Positions 13,215 through 17,014 of a DNA stretch of 17,014 bases are shown one piece after another. The stretch covers positions 1 through 17,014 of the forward strand of contig JAAZMK010000022.1 in the NCBI GenBank assembly GCA_012798865.1, written 5' to 3'. Both the position numbers and the translations under genes were made by a program. The stretch is from Clostridiaceae bacterium (lineage in GTDB: Bacteria; Bacillota; Clostridia; Saccharofermentanales; DTU023). Positions within the stretch are counted from its first letter, which is position 1. Each line of letters opens with the position of its first letter. The notes beneath the pieces were generated by a model. It was not told the DNA's origin, ran no database searches, and saw only the letters and a list, made by a program, of their open reading frames with translations.

Positions 13215-15065
13215 ATGCGCATCGTCACGTGTGTCAAACAAGTTCCTGACGAGCGGAACATGGCGACTGATCCTGTGACGGGATCGCTGATGCGAGACAC
13301 GGCGGGATCAATCCCGAATCCGGACGACGCGTGTGCGCTCGCCATGGCGCGCGCGACGTCCGAATCCCTGAATGGACAAGTGCAGTCGCTCGATGCGATC
13401 ACGATGGGTCCGAGACAGTCGCGTTCTTCTCTTCGCCAAGCGCTTTCGTACGGATTTGACAACGCCTATCAACTGACGGACTCGCGTTTTGCAGGCTCCG
13501 ATGTCCTCACAACGTCTCATGCGCTTGCACTCGCTATAGAGAAAACGGGCGGAGCTGAACTCGTCTTTTGCGGAGAAAAGTCGGCTGACGGTGATACGGG
13601 TCAAGTTCCGGCGGAATTGAGTGTGCTGCTCGGGGCTGCGTTTCTTCCGTTCGTGACTGAGATCATCGACGCAGATCGCGATGCCATCACGGTGCGTTCG
13701 AAAATGGACGATGTGGAATACGTCATTGAGTCTTCGCTTCCAGCCGTCATACAAGTGAAGGCAGGTGCGGTGAAAAGCGCCCCCGCTTCATTTCGAGATC
13801 GTATAGAAGCGCTTAAGAAGCCGATTGCCGTACTCTCTGCTGAAGACCTCTCATCGGAGATGCTGTTCGGGTATCGCCATTCTCCGACACGCGTTCGCAA
13901 GATGATCGCACCTGTTCGCACGCGCGTGCCCAGCGTTTACAGTGGGGATGACGCGCTCACTCAATTTCGTCAGATTCTCGAAGAATCCGAGAACACGGAC
14001 GATCTGAGCGCCGACAGTCCACGCCTGCGGTCATACGCGCGACAAGTCCGGGAAACCGACACGTGTTGCGATCAAGTGCCGGATGAGCCTGTCGCGGTCT
14101 ATGTGGAAGCGCACAAGAAAGGCTTTCAGAACGGATTGGAACTTTTAAGCCGTCTTCAGGCTTGCGGCGCAAAGACGATCTACGCCGTGACGCTTGTCCC
14201 GGGCGACCACGCATCATCCGATGAATCGATGGAGCGGGTGCTTTCCGAGACCGTCGGCGAGGAACTCTATTTATCTCTCCTTCGAAGCGTCGATGCGCTC
14301 ACAATCATGGAAGCCTCAAGAGCGGCGGTCACTACGGAAGAATGCGCGTATCGTCTTTCGCGCTACTTGGAGAAACGACGAGTCGGTCTCTGTCTCTTGT
14401 CGGCGACCGACCACGGACGCACTGTCGGACCGCTTGTTGCGGGGACTCTAAAGACCGGCATAACGGCGGATGTAACGGATTTGCGTTATGTCTCGGATCA
14501 ATGGGAGCAGGTGCGACCTGCCTATGGCGGTCAAGTGTTCGCCACCATCGTGACACCGGAACATCGTCCCGTGATGGCGACGGTGCGTCCGCGGATTTTC
14601 GCCGTCGATCTTCACGACGATGGCAGAGGTGTTGTCGCCGTTGAGAGGGCGCAAGACATGGAAAACAGGAGAACGAAAATTCTCTCGATGAAAACATGTG
14701 AACGCGAGACGACCATCGAAGAAGCAAAACGTCTTCTGATCTTGGGCGGAGCGATCACGACGGAAGAGGAAAGAGATCGGCTCATTGCTTTTGCGAAGAG
14801 GCATGAGCTGGAGTGGGGTGTCACGCGTGCGCTTGTTCAAGGATACTTGGCACCTCACGGGCGTCAGATCGGCGTGAGCGGGTTGAGCGTCGCGCCAAAT
14901 CTGGCGATCCTTGTCGGCGTTTCAGGTTCCGTTCAGACAATGAGCGGACTGCGACGCGCGGAGAAGATCGTCGCGATCAATCGTGATGAGGGTGCCCCTG
15001 TCTTTGATAACGTCGATATCGCGTTTATTGGGCAGTGGCAGGATTATATCGAGTCGCTCTCATAA
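13215..15065 (+). CDS. Electron-transfer flavoprotein beta-alpha fusion
   Basis: A single 616-aa chain contains both ETF subunits in the order beta then alpha. Residues 1-245 are ETF-beta (MRIVTCVKQVPDE start, then SADGDTGQVPAELSVLLG at 123-140 in the nucleotide/FAD-binding region). About 246-291 is a linker. Residues 292-616 are ETF-alpha (VAVYVEAHKKG, then RPAYGGQVFATI at 434-445, then GRQIGVSGLSVAPNLAIL at 549-566 and VAINRDEGAPVF). The RPAxGG...RPVMATVRP pattern resembles clostridial bifurcating-type ETFs rather than the mitochondrial type, but bifurcation is not proven. There is no ferredoxin-like domain. Its job would be to accept electrons from the adjacent AGPS/GlcD-like or GlpA-like flavoenzyme. 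The ATG at 13215 is preferred over ATG 13188 because it gives the canonical ETF-beta start and has AGGCGAG 10 nt upstream. A Thr/Asp-rich stretch and CC (284-285) mark the linker. Confidence 0.9.
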   Translation: MRIVTCVKQVPDERNMATDPVTGSLMRDTAGSIPNPDDACALAMARATSESLNGQVQSLDAITMGPRQSRSSLRQALSYGFDNAYQLTDSRFAGSDVLTTSHALALAIEKTGGAELVFCGEKSADGDTGQVPAELSVLLGAAFLPFVTEIIDADRDAITVRSKMDDVEYVIESSLPAVIQVKAGAVKSAPASFRDRIEALKKPIAVLSAEDLSSEMLFGYRHSPTRVRKMIAPVRTRVPSVYSGDDALTQFRQILEESENTDDLSADSPRLRSYARQVRETDTCCDQVPDEPVAVYVEAHKKGFQNGLELLSRLQACGAKTIYAVTLVPGDHASSDESMERVLSETVGEELYLSLLRSVDALTIMEASRAAVTTEECAYRLSRYLEKRRVGLCLLSATDHGRTVGPLVAGTLKTGITADVTDLRYVSDQWEQVRPAYGGQVFATIVTPEHRPVMATVRPRIFAVDLHDDGRGVVAVERAQDMENRRTKILSMKTCERETTIEEAKRLLILGGAITTEEERDRLIAFAKRHELEWGVTRALVQGYLAPHGRQIGVSGLSVAPNLAILVGVSGSVQTMSGLRRAEKIVAINRDEGAPVFDNVDIAFIGQWQDYIESLS

Positions 15066-15093
15066 TAAGGACAAAATGTGAGATTTAGGGCGA

Positions 15094-15122
15094 CTTGGTG
15101 TAGTTGAACAAGCATGTATAAT
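15094..15122 (+). promoter_or_regulatory. Possible internal promoter before the small-protein and kinase genes
   Basis: A perfect TATAAT at 15117-15122 is preceded at 17 nt by CTTGGT (15094-15099), or at 16 nt by TTGGTG (15095-15100). It lies in the 96-nt gap after the ETF gene, about 40 nt upstream of the small-protein start. It could give the last two genes separate or extra expression. The -35 match is only moderate. Confidence 0.45.
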
Positions 15123-15161
15123 GGGCACAAGCGAGACAGCATTCATGGAGAAAGGGTAAAA

Positions 15162-15422
15162 ATGGATAAGAAGATTACGCTTGACGAGCTTCAGTGGGAA
15201 GGCAACAGCAAAATCATGTTCGATGAGATCATGAACGACCTCGGTCCGATGTATCGCGCCGCCGTCAAGAAGAAATTTGAGGTGTGGGTGAATCAGAAGC
15301 AGCAGACCGTTATCCGCGAGTGGAATATAAAGCACACACTGGAAAAATACGCGCCGCCGAACTACTGCGAAAAGTATATGAAAATTTACGATAAATATAA
15401 AACGGAAGAAACGGAAGCATAA
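15162..15422 (+). CDS. Small helical protein, possibly PCP_red-like
   Basis: An 86-aa, charged, mostly helical, soluble protein of unknown function. The stretch FDEIMNDLGPMYRAAVKKKF (20-39) followed by IREWNIKHTLEKYAP (51-65) resembles in outline the small PCP_red domain found at the C-terminus of light-independent protochlorophyllide reductase subunit B and in some redox proteins (pattern: proline, R/K-rich helix, then a second helix). The resemblance is weak and made by eye. Only one cysteine (Cys69) is present, so it cannot bind a cluster alone. A strong GGAGAAAGGG ribosome binding site precedes the ATG at 15162; an upstream in-frame ATG at 15114 overlaps the TATAAT and lacks a site. The position between the ETF fusion and the kinase suggests an accessory subunit of the ETF/flavoenzyme complex. 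Confidence 0.7.
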   Translation: MDKKITLDELQWEGNSKIMFDEIMNDLGPMYRAAVKKKFEVWVNQKQQTVIREWNIKHTLEKYAPPNYCEKYMKIYDKYKTEETEA

Positions 15423-15454
15423 GCTCTGACAACGAAAACGAAGGAGCATCCACC

Positions 15455-17002
15455 ATGATCGATCCCTACATTCTTGCCGTCGATGTCGGCACGCAGAGCG
15501 TGCGCGCCATCGTTTTCAATCGCGAAGGCGATCAGATCGCGTCGGCGCGAAAAATCAGCGAACCGTACTACAGTTTGCAGCCCGGATGGGCGGAGATTCC
15601 CGCCGAGCAGTTCTGGGATGACTCGTGTCAGGTGATTAGAGAAGTCGTCGAAAAACTCGGAGCCGGCATCGCGCAGGTCAAGGCGATGACGATTACGGCG
15701 AATCGGGACAACATCATACCGCTGGATGAGAACGATCAGCCTTTGCGCGACTGGCTGACATGGATTGACACGCGTCGGACGCCGGAGATTATTCCGATTC
15801 TGCGACGTACGCTAAAGGGAGCGGATAAGCTCATCTACACTGTGAAAAGATCGTTCTTTGAAATGGTCGCGCCTCGGTCGAAGTTTAACTGGATCCGCAT
15901 TCACGAGCCCGAGGTCTACGCCAAAGCCAAGATCTACGTAACGCTCACAGGTTTTTTGACGCACCGTCTTTGCGGTGTTTTTCGCGATTCACTCGCCATG
16001 CAGGTCGGTTATATGCCGTATGAGGCGAAGCGGCAGGATTGGTACAAGATTCCCGCCGTCTATAAAATTCTCGGTGTCAGGCGCGACCAGCTGGTCGATA
16101 TTTTCCCGCCCGGCAGCAAGCTAGGAGAGATTACCGAAGAAGCGAGCAAGAAGACACTGTTGCCGGCAGGACTTCCGTTGATCGCCGCGGCGGGGGATAA
16201 GATGTGCGAGACGCTCGGTTCTGGTGTTTTTAGTCCCAAGCAGGCGACCGTCAGCTATGGAACGATGGCGACGATCGGCACGACCATCACGCGTTATGTC
16301 GAGGACAGCAAACTCAAGTTTTACACGTTCGCCAGCTGCATCCCGGACGCATGGAATCCCGAATACAATATCTACCGCGGGTATTGGCTCATCACATGGT
16401 TTTGCAATCAATACTCTAAAGAGCAGGGGATGCCCGAATTTTTGAACGAGATGAACGAGTTGGCTGCCGATGTTCCTCCAGGCTCAAACGGATTATTTGT
16501 TTTCCCGTTTTGGACCGTACAGCCGGGTTTATACCCGCATGGCAAGGGGATGGTCGCAGGCTGGATTGATCGACACACGGTCGCCGACCTTTACAGGGCT
16601 TTCCTCGAGAGTATCGCCTACGCGCTTCGCGAAGGTCTCGAAATCATGGAGAAGAAGTGCAAGACTCGCACTGAGAAGCTATATGTGGTGGGCGGTGGAA
16701 GCAAATCCGATGTGGCGATGCAACTGACGGCCGATATCTTCAATCTTCCGGCAACGCGACTCAGTAATACGGAAGTCTGTGCCGCCGGCGCGGCGATCAA
16801 TGCCGGTATCTGGGCAGGGATCTATAAGGATTATGAGGATGGCGTTGCGAGCATGATGCGCGAGCATAAGACTTTTTACCCGATACCGCAGAACGTGGAG
16901 ATATATGAACGCATCTACCATGATATCTACAAGAAAATCTATTTGAAAAACAAGGATTTATTCAAAAAGTTAGGTGAATTTGGTCATTTCAAGTCTGAAT
17001 AA
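15455..17002 (+). CDS. FGGY-family carbohydrate/polyol kinase
   Basis: A complete 515-aa cytoplasmic kinase that transfers phosphate from ATP to a sugar or polyol. The N-terminal actin-like domain starts with the phosphate-1 motif DVGTQSVRA (10-18). The sugar-contact stretch ITANRDNIIPL (80-90) occupies the place of the NQRE motif of glycerol kinase, with Arg84-Asp85 in place of Arg-Glu. WIDTRRT (103-109) is like the WxxRRT motif of relatives. Asp248 in AAAGDKMCETLGSG is the expected catalytic base. The second domain carries SYGTMATIG and the adenosine motif VVGGGSKSDVAMQLTADIF (411-429). A basic 35-residue tail follows. It differs from true GlpK (for example, no intact GlpK NQRE), so the substrate is left open; E. 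coli YgcE is a possible relative. AAGGAG is 8 nt before the ATG, an ideal site. It lies 32 nt after the small protein. Confidence 0.88.
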   Translation: MIDPYILAVDVGTQSVRAIVFNREGDQIASARKISEPYYSLQPGWAEIPAEQFWDDSCQVIREVVEKLGAGIAQVKAMTITANRDNIIPLDENDQPLRDWLTWIDTRRTPEIIPILRRTLKGADKLIYTVKRSFFEMVAPRSKFNWIRIHEPEVYAKAKIYVTLTGFLTHRLCGVFRDSLAMQVGYMPYEAKRQDWYKIPAVYKILGVRRDQLVDIFPPGSKLGEITEEASKKTLLPAGLPLIAAAGDKMCETLGSGVFSPKQATVSYGTMATIGTTITRYVEDSKLKFYTFASCIPDAWNPEYNIYRGYWLITWFCNQYSKEQGMPEFLNEMNELAADVPPGSNGLFVFPFWTVQPGLYPHGKGMVAGWIDRHTVADLYRAFLESIAYALREGLEIMEKKCKTRTEKLYVVGGGSKSDVAMQLTADIFNLPATRLSNTEVCAAGAAINAGIWAGIYKDYEDGVASMMREHKTFYPIPQNVEIYERIYHDIYKKIYLKNKDLFKKLGEFGHFKSE

Positions 17003-17014
17003 CATTTTGTTATA

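Overview
The window looks like chromosome of an anaerobic or fermentative Gram-positive bacterium of the Bacillota, probably a clostridial or related lineage. The evidence is an LPXTG sortase-anchored surface protein, a lipoprotein-type ABC binding protein, clostridial-looking aconitase, isocitrate dehydrogenase and citrate synthase, strong AGGAG-type ribosome binding sites, and an electron-transfer flavoprotein whose FAD-loop resembles the bifurcating clostridial type. The genus cannot be fixed from sequence alone. All supported genes lie on the + strand. No tRNA, rRNA, CRISPR array, insertion sequence or phage gene was seen.

Layout. (1) 1-892: the 3' part of a leucine-rich-repeat surface protein ending in a sortase signal, followed by a strong hairpin and a second, T-tailed hairpin. 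(2) 1192-3408: a compact polar amino-acid ABC transporter operon (binding lipoprotein, permease, ATPase) behind a good sigma-A promoter. The binding protein is circularly permuted: its lobe-2 half comes first and its lobe-1 start comes last. (3) 3555-7893: aconitase, NAD-type isocitrate dehydrogenase and citrate synthase, which together convert oxaloacetate plus acetyl-CoA to 2-oxoglutarate, the carbon skeleton for glutamate. (4) 8103-17002: seven co-directional genes forming a polyol-phosphate/redox cluster. They are a BON-GlpA-like-[2Fe-2S] flavoprotein, a pyridine-nucleotide-disulfide-type flavoprotein, a small DUF1667 Cys-rich protein, an alkyl-DHAP-synthase/GlcD-like FAD oxidoreductase, a single-chain fusion of electron-transfer flavoprotein beta and alpha, a small helical protein with a possible PCP_red-like fold, and an FGGY-family kinase.

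How they may work together. The first three genes of cluster 4 form the known GlpA-like/FAD-oxidoreductase/DUF1667 set linked to anaerobic glycerol-3-phosphate oxidation, here without a GlpC membrane anchor. The last four (AGPS-like flavoenzyme, ETF, small protein, FGGY kinase) recall the uncharacterised E. coli ygc locus (YgcU, YgcQ/R, YgcE), as I remember it. The inference is that a polyol or sugar acid is phosphorylated by the kinase and oxidised by one or both flavoenzymes, with electrons passed to the fused ETF. This cluster is the best candidate for an undescribed system in the window; the substrate is not visible from the sequence.
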